Shown here: positions 30,428 through 40,469 of the stretch, piece after piece | Layout of the letters: each line of letters opens with the position of its first letter | Position numbering within the stretch: the first letter of the stretch is position 1 | DNA from: Rhodosorus marinus | Taxonomy: Eukaryota > Rhodophyta > Stylonematophyceae > Stylonematales > Stylonemataceae | Reading direction: 5' to 3' | Assembly (NCBI GenBank): GCA_029953675.1 | Contig: JAMWBK010000002.1 | Location: 1 to 64,000 of the forward strand | DNA length: 64,000 nt | Made by a program: the position numbers and the translations under genes | The notes under the pieces: generated by a model | The model's input: the letters and a program-made list of their open reading frames with translations, nothing else | The model's database searches: none | Told to the model about the DNA's origin: nothing

Positions 30428-30530
30428 ATGAAGATATGTGGACATACTGACGCCAGTAGCCACTGAAGATATGCGGAGACACTGACGCCAGTAGCCAATG
30501 AAGATATGTGGCGACAATGAGGCCAGTTCC
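30428..30530. repeat. Tandem repeat of about 45 bp
   Basis: A unit containing TGAAGATATGYGGAYAYACTGACGCCAGTAGCCA is present about 2.3 times, inside the presumed LTR-derived region. Confidence 0.6.
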
Positions 30531-30649
30531 ATCAATATAATCTTTCTGCCTTTTAGGAAGCTGGAGAGCGATGAGAATCACGACATGATAATCGTCCCAA
30601 GTGTATATGAAGGCTCAGTCAAGTCTCTAGTTAGAGGGGATGCTTGAAG

Positions 30650-30835
30650 AGACAGGACACATATAAAATAAGGGATCACATAACTGATCAATGTCAACGG
30701 GGACAAATAAAATAAGGGATCCCATACCTGAACAACGTCAACAGGGACATGTAAAAGAAGGGATCACATACCTGATCAATGTCAACAGGGACATATAAAG
30801 TAAGGGGATCACATACCTCATCAATGTCAACAGCT
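30650..30835 (+). repeat. 44-bp tandem repeat with TATA-like units
   Basis: About 3.7 units of GGGATCACATACCTGATCAATGTCAACAGGGACATATAAAATAA-type sequence. Each unit carries a TATAAA-like or AATAAAATAAGG stretch. It lies just upstream of the gag-like frame, so it may be a multimerised LTR promoter region. Confidence 0.7.
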
Positions 30836-31906
30836 TACGAGCCGAGGATAACGCAACAAAGATGGTGGACGCAGTGACGAGTTTTTTGAGACGTCCTAAG
30901 CTCACCGGACCGGATGTTACAAAGACTGGCCGGCGAGCATCGTCGAGAGGCTTAAGCTCGCCGCGCTCTATGATGCTGTGTTCGGCGACGAAGACAACGA
31001 ATCGAAACCAATACGGTCAGCTGCGCTCATTAAACTCAACATTGGAGCGGAAGACATGCTGGCAGCTGAACAAACGTCAGACGCAAAAGAGTTGATGAAC
31101 AAACCGGAGACTAAATACGTAACCGTAACCAAAACGATAGCAGCCCAGATCGACAGACGGGTCGAACTCTGGTACTTGAAAGGGAAGAAATGCTAAGATT
31201 CCAACGAGTACTTTACGAGGATGGAATTACACGAAACTACCTTTCAGTATCGCAGATGACTGCACACGGAGCAGCAGTTATAATGGGAGCTAATGTTGCG
31301 TTGATCAACTCCCAACGGTAAGCTGTGGCCCCTCGACAAGCTACTTTGTATTGTTTGAAATACAGCAATAGAGGCGAGTCTTTAGCCCAATACAATAGCC
31401 CTTTGTACAACATGCGAATTTCTTGCATCCTATTGAATACCCCCCTGGTACGTGAATGTTTGCATTCAGACGTTTCTATTATCAGTCCAGTCCCAGCACA
31501 ACCACAGGCCAATCCACGGCCGGGGTAACCTATGACGTTCCCGATATTAATCGAGCTTGCAGATTGGGAACTGAGGGGGTAGCATTGTTGGACAGAGTCG
31601 ACTACTAACACTGAGGACTCATAAGCACTAGATGTGATTGGGATTCGTAGTTTGTCAGCTACTAGAGCAATAAGGATCAAGCCTGGGTAGGACTAGGGTT
31701 TTTGCACACTTGCACCTGATGAACGTTTTCCCTAACTCCAAAGATCTCAGAGACTGGTATTGCATAATAGTTATCCTAGAAGCCTTCAATTACTGGTTGG
31801 TTCGGTATAAAGTGGTGTATGAGCTGAGGAGATATGACACTCATAAACCTAGCTTTGTTTAACCCTTGCGCCTCGCCGCTTTCGAGAATCTATTATGGTC
31901 TGCAAG

Positions 31907-32128
31907 AATCGGGAGGATAATATGGAGGATAAATCGGGAGGATAAATCGGGAGGGTAAATCGGGAGGATAAATCGGGAGGATAAATCGGGAGGATAAATC
32001 GGGAGGATATATCGGGAGGATATATCGGGAGGATAAATCGGGAGGATAATCGGGAGAATAATCGGGAGGATAATCGGGAGGATAATCGGGAGGATAATCG
32101 GGAGGATAGCCTGTGGGATAATCGGCAG
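31907..32128. repeat. Minisatellite, 12-13-bp unit
   Basis: About 16 tandem units of AATCGGGAGGATA with single-base variants (ATATCGGGAGG, AATCGGGAGAAT). The long frames across it are produced by the repeat and are not genes. Confidence 0.9.
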
Positions 32129-32640
32129 CATAGAAAAAAAAAAATCGCCCCTGATTTAAGAATGTCCCATCTTTACTTTTCATTTGACATTGATCCAAAA
32201 CTTTTTTGTCGAGAATCTAATTCATTCAATCATATTGCCTTTCTCTTGAAATCGTGAGCTAATTTCGGTGGTATGTACCCTTAAAATCGAGAAAGCATAG
32301 AAAAAAGAAATACGTGCATGTTCCAATACCAAAGCAATGCACGCCTATTCTCGGAGTTAATATCATTAAACAAAAACAACGTTTGTATCATTAAAATTAT
32401 TTGTACGGCGGTCCTAATCCCCGTTTTCTCCGAAATATTTTGTAATCCAATCGTTTTCAGGAACCTCCGACAAGAAAAGTGAATTGGTTTTATCAATTAT
32501 GCTTTTCTGATTTTGTGCTGATTTTGAGCTTCGGTAAGTTTCGTATCCAAACTGCCGCTGAAGGCTTGCATTCAACTCACCGCTCCCGTTGAAACAGAAA
32601 CTGTTCCAGAAGGACTCTGTTTCAGTCCTGCTACATTTCG
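32129..32640. other. AT-rich region with no recognised feature
   Basis: An A-run follows the minisatellite. No coding similarity, splice pattern or retroelement is evident. Confidence 0.3.
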
Positions 32641-33013
32641 TGGAAGAAAAATTGCTGTATAATTTCCCCTCAAATCATTTTTTAGATTAACAAACCTATT
32701 TTTCGTATGGGTTAGCTCAACATTGACTGCACGGAGCCACACGGACAATTGTTTTGTTCGTTGCGCTTCCAACGGGTTGGGTGGGGGGGGGAGATTGATG
32801 AGGTACAATTGACGGCAGTGGAGTAAGCTCGAAGAAAAATTGCTGTATAATTTCCCCTCAAATCATTTTTTAGATTAACAAACCTATTTTTCGTATGGGT
32901 TAGCTCAACATTGACTGCACGGAGCCACACGGACAATTGTTTTGTTCGTTGCGCTTCCAACGGGTTGGGTGGGGGAGATTGATGAGGTACAATTGACGGC
33001 AGTGGAGTAGGCT
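32641..33013. repeat. Tandem duplication of about 190 bp
   Basis: The segment starting GGAAGAAAAATTGCTGTATAA at 32641 recurs at about 32834. The two copies continue in parallel through TTTTTCGTATGGGTTAGCTC and GGTTGGGTGGGGG to GACGGCAGTGGAGTA. Few differences separate them (mainly the G-run length), so the duplication looks recent. Confidence 0.85.
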
Positions 33014-33224
33014 CTGCGGACCGGGGATCAATCGTATTGCGATTCCTCCTGTTTTTTTTAACCCTCACTCAAGCCATCTGAAATCCTATATACATCCCCA
33101 AAATCTACGCCAGACTATAATAGGGGAAAGGAAGCGCGTCGGTATGGAATCCAGCGTTGCGGTTGGAAAAACACGGATCCTCTAGCAGGCCCTAGCAGAA
33201 TGAATGTTTTAATCCGATAAACCC

Positions 33225-33440
33225 CCCCCACGAGGTCGGCAACTCGGCGTTCGTCATTTTCGCAGTCAGCAATAGGCAGAGGTTTTTCACGTTCGATTTC
33301 AAGACCAGATTGCCGTACGATGGGGTACAGCTCGCGATACAGCAGGTTCAGGATCCGTGTATGTTGGCGAGTGGGAGCTCCTTCGGGCAGCTAGCGAGCA
33401 AGTGAGCTCCAAAATCCGCGGGAGCTTCGTAGCTGGAGGC
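33225..33440 (-). mobile_element. Diverged B1-related endonuclease fragment
   Basis: The reverse complement resembles B1 at 26310-26480: GATCTTGAACCTG..., then the part encoding IEREKPLPVADFQNDERRVADL (plus-strand landmark TTTTTCACGTTCGATTTCAAG). Substitutions are scattered and no frame is open, indicating an older copy. Confidence 0.6.
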
Positions 33441-34115
33441 TTAGAGGGCATGGCGAGCCCCTCTCGGAGGGCCATGGAAGAGCGGGCTATTCATAAAAAT
33501 AATTATATGCAAATATATATGCATCTATATAGCACACTCTGATGCATGAAGAATTCTCTGCAAACCTTTTTGCGCATCCGCATCTTGGGACGAGATCACT
33601 ACTGCAATAAATCAGATGGCACCTCGCCATGCGGAATTGGAACCTTTTGTTACTGAACGATTCGCTACGGTCAAATCAAGGGATCGTTCACGCCCGCACT
33701 CTATGTCTCTATGTCCTGACAACACTTTTCCCTGGCACATTTAGCTTTGCTGATTTTAACCGTTAGAAAGAATCGGATCCCCTGACCTTCGAGGCTCCTT
33801 TATCTTTGGTTTGTTTTGCGGAATCTCTAGCCCCACACTGGCTGAAGCGAGGCAACGCGAAGGCCCAAACAGTGTAAACAGTGAAGGAATGCACACAGGC
33901 GGGAAATGGACCTTGAAACATGGAAAGTCGGCAAAAATCGAACAGCCCTCGTGCCCACCGCCAAATCCACCCATGCTCGTCGAAATTGCACAACTCTACT
34001 CAAGAGAATAAGTAAGCCTCTTGTTAATGCTCAGTGAAGTCGAGAGCGGAGTCTTGGTAGATTCGGGGGTTTGTAGGAGAAAGAAGTTGGACACGGAGAC
34101 AGGGGTTGAGGAGGG
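33441..34115. other. Region upstream of the spliced gene
   Basis: No mobile element is recognised. The last 100 bp before the ATG should contain the 5' UTR of the downstream gene. No clear TATA box is seen. Confidence 0.3.
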
Positions 34116-36091
34116 ATGGGGTCTTGCGCACTTGTAGCATTCGTACTGGCCGCGGTCCTTGCTGTCGTTCAATGTCAGGACTGCTCTAGTGATCCACGAA
34201 GCGGAGCGTTTGAATATTCAGAGTTTTGTAGACCACTCCGTGACAGGAATGGGGTCCGATATGGTGAAGTGTGTGCGGACACAAAGTTAAACGACAATAT
34301 TGTGGCCGAGTTCCCCCCGAGCTGTATGAGACTCAAGTTCAGAGCTGATGAAGGATATCAACTCAATAAGCTGCGAGGAGGGGCGCACTTTGGTGAGCCT
34401 CCTGAAAAGCAGGATAGATTTACGTCCTACCGGGACATCGATAGTTGGAAGTCATTAAATTGGATAGTAGACCCGGTCACGGTAGCCAGGATTCTCATCT
34501 GTCCGGAGGAATTAGCCGGAATGTCTGAGTGCTGCGGAGGAACTGTCAATGCAGTCGCGTACGCCATAGTCAGTTCAATCCCCGATGGTGAGGAAATCCG
34601 TGCTTTTCTCGGTGCCAACGAAGATACGGACGACCTATGTACGACACGAGAGGCAGACAACACGACCTCCTGTACCGTTGAGATTCAGTGTGAGGCTTGC
34701 GCAGGGGATCAGTGCCGAGGGTTAGGGGGTGTTTGTTCGGCGATTGACGACTTTCTCTGCCCCGCTGCAAGGGTATGTCGTTCTTTAATGCGCTAAACGT
34801 TTAGAACGAATCACGGAGGCCTTGAGTCCATCAGGACTGGTTTTCCTTCAGAAAAACGCGCTTGGGGTTATTCCATGCTTTACAATCGGAGGGATAGTGA
34901 GCGTGTTGCAAACGGCTGACAAGTTGCACCAACCTCTCTGACGTGATAGGTACCATACCTTCCAGAAGGTGATGAGTTCTGCGCATGTTGTGGAGAGGAC
35001 TCGTGCTTGGATGGCTTCGACTGCGTTGGACTTGACGAACCTGTTTGCCCGGGCGCTTCCGTAAGTACTAGTCCACCTTCTGAATCAGCCTCTCCTTCCC
35101 TGGGACATTGCAAACAAGCTGAGACGAGACCGTCCCCGGGTCTAACAACGCCAGGTGCTGCTTAATCAAGACGGGGCATGTACTTGCGCGTGCGTGGCTG
35201 AGGGTACATGCTTTGCGGAGACAGAGAACGTCTGCGTCACTTATTATGCATATGGGCTATTGAATTGCGACGGCGCGACTGAGCCCTTCAGAGACGAAAA
35301 TGGTTTCTGTGCTTGCGGATGCACGGCTACGGATACATGCGTTTTGGAGGGCTCTACCGACTGTATTAAAACTGCGGAATTCAACTGTTCTGATTCCGCA
35401 GAGGTAAGTTCCGATAAACCCCTGATTGGAAATGCCGCGAACGAAGATTTGTAAACCATTTGCAGCTGGCTTACTTCGTCCCGGCTGTACGTCTTATAAC
35501 TGCGTTCTCCATGGTAGGATCCCGTCAGAGCTGATGACGGAACATGCTCTTGTGAGATCCAGTGCCCGTTGGGTACCTGCTTTGTCGTGAACTTTGGGTG
35601 CATCAACACTGGAGGATCCTGCAACAACAACAGCGTAAGTCCAAGGAAAAGCTCAAGCTCCGTTTCCAGAACAATTCTGACAGAAGAGTGCATCCCTTTC
35701 TACTTGGACCTCGCGGGCATCTGTGCGTCTACTAACCTCGTCTAGGCTGGATTTTCGGGCTTTCTGGGAAGAGGTGCGGACGGGTTAATATGCGATTGCT
35801 GCAATCCGGCGACCTCGTGTATTGACGAACAGACTGACGTGTGTGTCCTCCTTAGCGAATTTGCTTGCCCAAGCCCATCTGTACGTGATGAACCTCCGAC
35901 TTTATGACACTCCTGCTCACGATTTTGCTCTCGTTGTGGACGCACTTTTCTTCCACCTTCGACGAGAACGGACTCAGCCCTTTTTCTTCCTATCCCTCTG
36001 CCTTAGGTTGTATTCGCCGGGAACGGAGGATCCTGCACGTGCGCTCTGCCTTAGGTTGCATTCGCCGGGAACGGAGGATCCTGCACGTGCC
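34116..36091 (+). pseudogene. Multi-exon secreted Cys-rich protein gene, 3' end lost
   Basis: Exon 1 (34116-34772) starts at ATG and encodes a signal peptide (LVAFVLAAVLAVVQC) and a domain of about 200 residues with paired cysteines that I do not recognise. Four further exons follow in phase 0: 34950-35060, 35155-35403, 35518-35634 and 35746-35880. Each encodes one or two Cys-rich modules of about 40 residues (pattern G-x-C-x-C-x-C near the start, then TC and DC or VC pairs). Donors are GTATGT, GTAAGT, GTAAGT, GTAAGT and GTACGT. One acceptor is preceded by CTAAC, a consensus branch site. A sixth exon start, VVFAGNGGSCTC or VAFAGNGGSCTC, appears twice at 36006 and 36054 because of a 48-bp duplication, and both soon reach stops. 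The gene is then replaced by retroelement debris. The remaining exons look intact, so it may be a recently truncated gene. Likely extracellular; function unknown. Confidence 0.75.
35996..36091 (+). repeat. 48-bp tandem duplication containing a splice acceptor
   Basis: Two units (35996-36043 and 36044-36091) of CTCTGCCTTAGGTTGYATTC... differ at one internal base. Each contains CTTAG plus the first codons of the sixth exon. Confidence 0.85.
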
Positions 36092-36107
36092 CCTCGTAAA
36101 ACTTCAC

Positions 36108-36129
36108 TTGGCAGCTGCCTACTGCAGAC
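36108..36129 (-). mobile_element. Family A 3' UTR micro-fragment
   Basis: GGCAGCTGCCTACTGCAG matches the antisense family A 3' UTR over 18 bp. It is followed by GACTAGCG-type sequence reminiscent of reverse T1. It sits at the broken 3' end of the Cys-rich gene. Confidence 0.5.
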
Positions 36130-36149
36130 TAGCGTTTACGACTAGCGTA

Positions 36150-36495
36150 AAACTGTACGTTCTACGTATGCGGAAACACTCCAAAACAATGCAGTTGGTT
36201 TCGTAGGTAGATCAAGAAAGCCGTGGAGTGTATTTCTTCACCCGTAGGAGCTACTAAAGTGACTTCCATTTGCACAAGAAGATACAAGTGTGTTCAAGGG
36301 GCCCCTATTGCTACAAGAAAGCATCCGAGATAGAGACTTGTTTAGAGATGAGAGAGTTTGTCCTAAACAAGAACAACACAGCCAACACATGGCATTGGCT
36401 ATGGTTGCCATTTCAATCCGATAAAAAGTCAACCGATTGCTTGCTGTAAGTATGGGACCTGAATGTCGTAATACATGTGTAACTGTAGTCTTTGC
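36150..36495. other. Unassigned spacer
   Basis: I recognise no coding or repeat content between the truncated gene and the next family A fragment. Confidence 0.3.
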
Positions 36496-36895
36496 AGTAA
36501 CCGTAAGCTTTACTGGGCAGCTGCCTACTGCAGCGCAACACTACGTCTCATCCTATCTAGGGTGAAACTTACGGGAACCCCGCTACCGGGGTCTCATGCT
36601 ACGTTCAAAAGAAAAAACAGGCACCAGCGGATTCTCCAGCTGGTCCACGCGCAAAGCGCCTAATGCTATCTCTGCGTTACCTCGCCATAGTTGCCGGTTT
36701 ATCTGGGATCTCACGTCTCTCAGCTCCTCACTCCTGTGCAGCAGGTGTTTGCAGCTGTCCCGGAGGAACTCTTGTGCCATTTGCCCCGTACGCCCAAACG
36801 TCTCTATCGCTATCGGGATGAACTTATCATCCGGTTTCTCGATCACCATCGCTTCTTTGTAGTGAGCGATTTTCCACTTCTCCGCAGCCCTCGCC
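36496..36895 (-). mobile_element. Family A 3' fragment (antisense)
   Basis: The 3' end is at 36496 (GTAACCGTAAGCTTTACTGGG read on the plus strand). It carries the stop hairpin, 88 final endonuclease codons (minus 36849-36583, FGRTGQMAQEFLRDSCKHLL ... FERSMRPR) and a few upstream codons (AEKWKIAHYKEA). The 5' truncation at 36895 is followed directly by a degenerate reverse T1 (36898-36917). Confidence 0.9.
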
Positions 36896-37203
36896 GGACT
36901 AGCGTAACACCAGACTTATATCACCGCCGCTTAATCCTCTGGCAGTCAACCTTGCAAGTTGTGGAATCGATACACTAGAGTTATATCGCCGCCGCTTCAT
37001 ACTGTGCCATCCACGTATCCTGGTCGTCGGACCGTGATTGATGTCCAACTCGACCAAGAAAAAGCCGTTTCGTACAGAAAATACGGAATAGATAGCGACT
37101 TGGTCAAGCCGCTTGATATTGACTGAACTTGCAATCCTTACAATTCTCGCTAGATTGAATGAATTTGCTAGATTTGGGCAAGGCAGGAGCGTACCCACAA
37201 ATC

Positions 37204-37231
37204 GGGGTTACGTTAGTCTGGGGTTACGTTA
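37204..37231 (+). repeat. T1, longest run (1.75 units of 16 bp)
   Basis: GGGGTTACGTTAGTCT is followed in register by GGGGTTACGTTA. This shows that T1 can be read as a 16-bp tandem repeat. No retroelement end directly abuts it on the left. Confidence 0.7.
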
Positions 37232-37433
37232 AGGGGGAGGTTGGGAAGAAGATGGACCTGCTTGTATGATTGAGAAACCAAGATAGAACACTTCGTGGAC
37301 CCCTGTTCTGTCGTATTCCGGACGAGTTTAAGGGCTGGGGCTTGGGGGGGGGTTAGCGCTGGGAAGGTTGTGTGAAAGTTTTTGCAGTGGGAACAAAGGA
37401 GGTTAGGGGAAAGGCAAGTTACTGTTAGATGCG

Positions 37434-37987
37434 CGTCGTTCGAGGTAACCCAGAAGGTTGTCTGGGTCCAGCGCCTGGCCAGTGTAAAGGCTTACTTGTC
37501 GATCGGCGTGTCGTTGTGTGAAGGATCCGAAAATCCCAGTCCGGAAAACTCCTCGGGAGATGGCACTTTGGAGAATCGGAATTGCATCTGGATGGCACAG
37601 CAGGCAGGCATGCGAGGCAATAAAGTCCACATGCACCACAAAAGAGCTGGGCATACCCAGTGCTCTGCAAAGAACCGTTGCAAAGTCCTCAGGGGCCACC
37701 TCATCCAGCCTTGGGGGTCGGACATTCCGTAGCGTCGCGAGGATTGGAGCAACATCGGGTCCCCAGCCAGACCCCCCGACCGTAGCGTGCAGTTGCCGCA
37801 GGGCAGCCTGCTGGGTCTGGGGTCCGGGGCGTCCAGAAGTTCTGGAACGAGCATCTCCTCCTCTCCCTGGTTCTTTCTGAGCTGCAAACTCGGCGAAGGT
37901 TGGCCTTGTAGGGCCCTCCCCGATGGCTGGGAATGCCTCCGCCTAGTGTCCTAGTTCCCGGACACCTGTCCGTCCCTGGGGCGCGGG
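37434..37987 (-). pseudogene. Family A' ORF1 fragment interrupted by an LTR element
   Basis: The minus strand encodes DEVAPEDFATVLCRALGMPSSF, FGSFTQRHADRQVSLYTGQ and GRPGPQTQQAALRQLHATVGG, matching ORF1 at 48268-49907. On its right it meets the Gypsy LTR at 37988. The same A' sequence resumes after the LTR elements at about 39941, so this is one A' copy with insertions. It is cut at 37434. Confidence 0.8.
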
Positions 37988-38291
37988 TGTGACGTAACCA
38001 CCTACCAGCAATGTCCGGCTATGCAAAATTATGCTCGGGCTGTGCCAAAATCTCTGGAGGTGCAACACCCTTTTGAGCTTAATAGTTATTGCACATCCCG
38101 ATGGAGCAAGAGTATAAGTACGATGGGCAAACTCGATATTTCCCAGGTTAGCTGGAGAGAAGAGAGACAAGATAGAGAAGAACAAGATAGAATTGGGATA
38201 TATTACCTAATTTGGGAGTAATTAGGGGGGAATAAAACACGAAATATGGAATAATTTGAGTAATACCCAGCTGGCAGTTTGAGATGTAAAA
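37988..38291 (+). repeat. Gypsy-type 5' LTR
   Basis: 304 bp, paired with 39332-39634. The two share long identical stretches (CAGCAATGTCCGGCTATGC, ATTTCCCAGGTTAGCTGGAG). Confidence 0.8.
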
Positions 38292-38343
38292 TCTGGTCTC
38301 ATCGCATGATTGCGATTGAGGAACCGACCCGGAGCCAGAGAAC

Positions 38344-39336
38344 TTGAAGGACCACGAAAATGAGCCCACAACCAAAAAACCTGAGAACCTGTTTTGCAGG
38401 CTACCGCGGACGATAGTCTCCGATCGAGATTCCAAGTTTACCGGGCTCTTTTGGCAGCAACTAATGAGGATGCTTAAGGTCAAGACTCACCTAAGTACGG
38501 CCTATCACCCGCAGACGGACGTACAAACAGAGCGGGTCAACCAAACCTTGGAGACTTACCTCCGGTGTAACAGTAGCCAAGCGTCATGGGACTCTGATCT
38601 TCCCATGGCGGAGTTGGTCTACAACACGCGGATTTCGGAGTCTACTAAGTATTCGCCCTTCGAACTTCTGTACGAACGAAACCCTGAGCAACCGGGATCC
38701 TTAATAGTACCACGTGCAGAAGAAGCTACCCCTACGCCTTTACCCGATGCAGCGGAAGTTCTTCTACAACATCAACACGACCAATACCTGGAGGCGCGGA
38801 ACAACATGCTTTACGCTAAGCAAATACAGAAGATGCGGTATGATGCGAGGCGGCGAAACCCTGACTTTACCCCCGACGAGCTGGTATTATTATCGACCAG
38901 AAACCTGCCGTTGCAAGACTCTAAACCGTTTCGACCGCGGTACATCGGCCCTTTTCGCATCAAACGGAAGATAAATGATGCCGCCTATACGTTAACGTTG
39001 CCAGCAGGGATGAAGATACATCCAACGTTCCACGTTTCCCTGCTGAAGAAATTTAGGGGAAACCCCAACAACGTTCAACTCAACATACCCGATTTTGCAG
39101 CTGAAGTAACGGGAGGCGAAATCAAATCCGTACTTGGTCATCAGATGAAACCAGAGGGAACCAGCGAAGATATGGTATACTTCGAGGGGGAAACAGTAGC
39201 TAATGCTCGATGGATTGCAGCTCACCAGTTGCCACAAACCTCTGCTACAAAAAGGCAAATTCGCTACTACATGAACTTTCATCGTGCTGCTGAATCTGCC
39301 CGACCCCGCGTTTCTTCTTCGGTGGGTGCCATGTGA
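38344..39336 (+). pseudogene. Ty3/Gypsy integrase, C-terminal part
   Basis: The frame contains the second half of a DDE integrase core (TIVSDRDSKFTGLFWQQL with the second Asp, then YHPQTDVQTERVNQTLETYL with the Glu). Typical downstream blocks follow: AYNT-like VYNTRIS, SPFELLYER, a GPY/F module (PRYIGPFRIKRKI...YTLTLP) and HPTFHVSLLKKF. A chromodomain-like tail may follow, but it is not convincing. The N-terminal zinc-binding region and first catalytic Asp are deleted, and the frame begins in leader sequence. DNA integration activity is lost. Confidence 0.85.
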
Positions 39337-39634
39337 CGTCTCCACCTTCCAGCAATGTCCGGCTATGCAAAATTATGCTCGGACTGTGCCAAAATCTCTG
39401 GAGGTGCAACACCCTTTTGAGCTTAATAGTTATTGCACATCCCGATGGAGCGAGAGTATAAATACGATGGGCAAACTCGATATTTCCCAGGTTAGCTGGA
39501 GAGAAGAGAGACAAGATAGAGAAGAACAAGATAGAATTGGGATATATTACCTAATTTGGGAGTAATTAGGGGGAATAAAACTCGAAATATGGAATAATTT
39601 GAGTAATACCCAGCTGGCAGTTTGAGATGTAAAA
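39332..39634 (+). repeat. Gypsy-type 3' LTR
   Basis: Partner of 37988-38291. Its last part is repeated at 43859-43984 beyond the Copia element. Confidence 0.8.
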
Positions 39635-39639
39635 GCAGG

Positions 39640-39940
39640 TGTGACGTCCTGACATGACATCTGGCTAAACATATTGGTGAGCTAAAAATAACCACCATGG
39701 GTACAAAATATAGTAAGTCTATGATGCGCCCAGTCGGCAAGATATTGTATGGACAGGGCTAATAATAGTAGTCTAACATACCGAAGTCATGAACCCGAAG
39801 GCTATAAATACGGAAGTTACGAGCTTCCTCCTTAAGATTAGAGTAGAGGGAGGTATCCAAGATAGAGAAAAGATAAAAACATAAAAAGGGATTTGAAAGC
39901 TATTTTGGCTCAAAGACACACGTTAACGCGGAACGTGTCA
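39640..39940 (+). repeat. Solo LTR, second type, with GCAGG duplication
   Basis: 301 bp starting TGTGACGTCC and ending ACGTGTCA, with a TATA box (CTATAAATAC near 39804). It is flanked by GCAGG on both sides (39635-39639 and 39941-39945). The empty site GGGGCGCAGGGAGCC is seen in the A' copy at about 49361-49375. Confidence 0.85.
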
Positions 39941-40148
39941 GCAGGGAGCCGGGTTCCTAAATCATGGACGTCATAAGTTCTTGGCAGGACCGTTACGAAC
40001 GAATGGTTTAATGGGTTTCGGGGCCGAGGTGGTTGCCTACGGCCTCTACTACGAATTCTGCACCATCTCCGCATGATCGCGGGATCTCCCGCGGGATCTC
40101 CCGCGATCATGCGGAGATGGTGCAGAATTCGTAGTAGAGATCATGCGC
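39941..40148 (-). mobile_element. Family A' ORF1 segment with palindrome and T2 tag
   Basis: It continues the A' copy. It contains a T2 micro-insertion (39996-40011, absent at the matching place near 49424) and a perfect inverted repeat with 40-bp arms (40044-40083 and 40100-40139). Confidence 0.75.
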
Positions 40149-40448
40149 TGTTGGAATTTTCAAGGATTCCCAACCTTGACCAAAGTCCCGTCAGCCAAAC
40201 TTCGATGGTTTCTTTATTGTTTTCCCTGACCCTTGCGTTCGATATCTACCACTTAAGTATCCTACTATACTGTGGGGAAGATCGATACCTTGTACTGTTC
40301 AAACTACTTCACATGTTTGAACCTCTACATGGTTTGTCTACCGTATACTGTTCGCACATCGGTCCTACCGTATATGTGACCGTGTGTGAATCACCCTCCT
40401 AGATGCTGAGAGCGTATCGTCACCGTTCATCGCGTGACCGTTTCAACA
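40149..40448 (-). repeat. Copia 3' LTR
   Basis: 300 bp. It differs from 43559-43858 at only a few positions (for example TGTTCAAACTACTTCACATG against TGTTAAAACTACTTCAAATG), implying a young insertion. Confidence 0.9.
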
Positions 40449-40469
40449 CTCCCTCTCGCTCTCATGCCA

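Larger units (their letters stand above)
30146..31690 (+). mobile_element. Decayed Copia-like LTR retrotransposon sequences
   Basis: At 30146-30360 a frame ends with QIDIQYQYARQQHDRSSCQFLYIPTQ, EQVADILTKALETTK, the C-terminal RNase H of Copia-type pol. A purine-rich GCGAGGAGGAGAG lies at 30370-30382. From 30383 to about 30835 is a repeat-rich, probably LTR-derived segment. Gag-like coding follows (about 30862-31196, with ESKPIRSAALIKLNIGAEDM), then a short protease-like phrase (DGITRNYLSVSQM near 31215). The order RNase H, LTR, gag implies two copies sharing one LTR, or a circular-junction insertion. After about 31260 all frames are broken and I recognise nothing clearly. Confidence 0.6.
37988..39634 (+). 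mobile_element. Gypsy-type LTR element with internal deletion
   Basis: LTRs are at 37988-38291 and 39332-39634, both starting TGTGACGT and ending TTTGAGATGTAAAA, with a TATA-like GAGTATAA. A primer-binding-like TGGTCTCATCGC is at 38294. The internal region keeps only leader sequence and the integrase C-terminal half. GCGGG (37983-37987) and GCAGG (39635-39639) look like a target-site duplication with one mismatch. Gag, protease, RT and RNase H are deleted. Confidence 0.8.

Noticed and set aside
31237-31680. 147-residue minus-strand ORF as a gene
   Set aside because: No recognisable motif. It lies opposite a decayed Copia-like pol region.
31907-32128. Regular repeats resembling a CRISPR array
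   Set aside because: Units of about 13 bp are directly adjacent, with no unique spacers. The genome is eukaryotic; this is a minisatellite.
34950-34970. Exon 2 acceptor at 34965 (TTCCAG)
   Set aside because: It would start the exon out of phase with exon 1. The AG at 34948-34949 keeps the frame (VPYLPEGDEFC).
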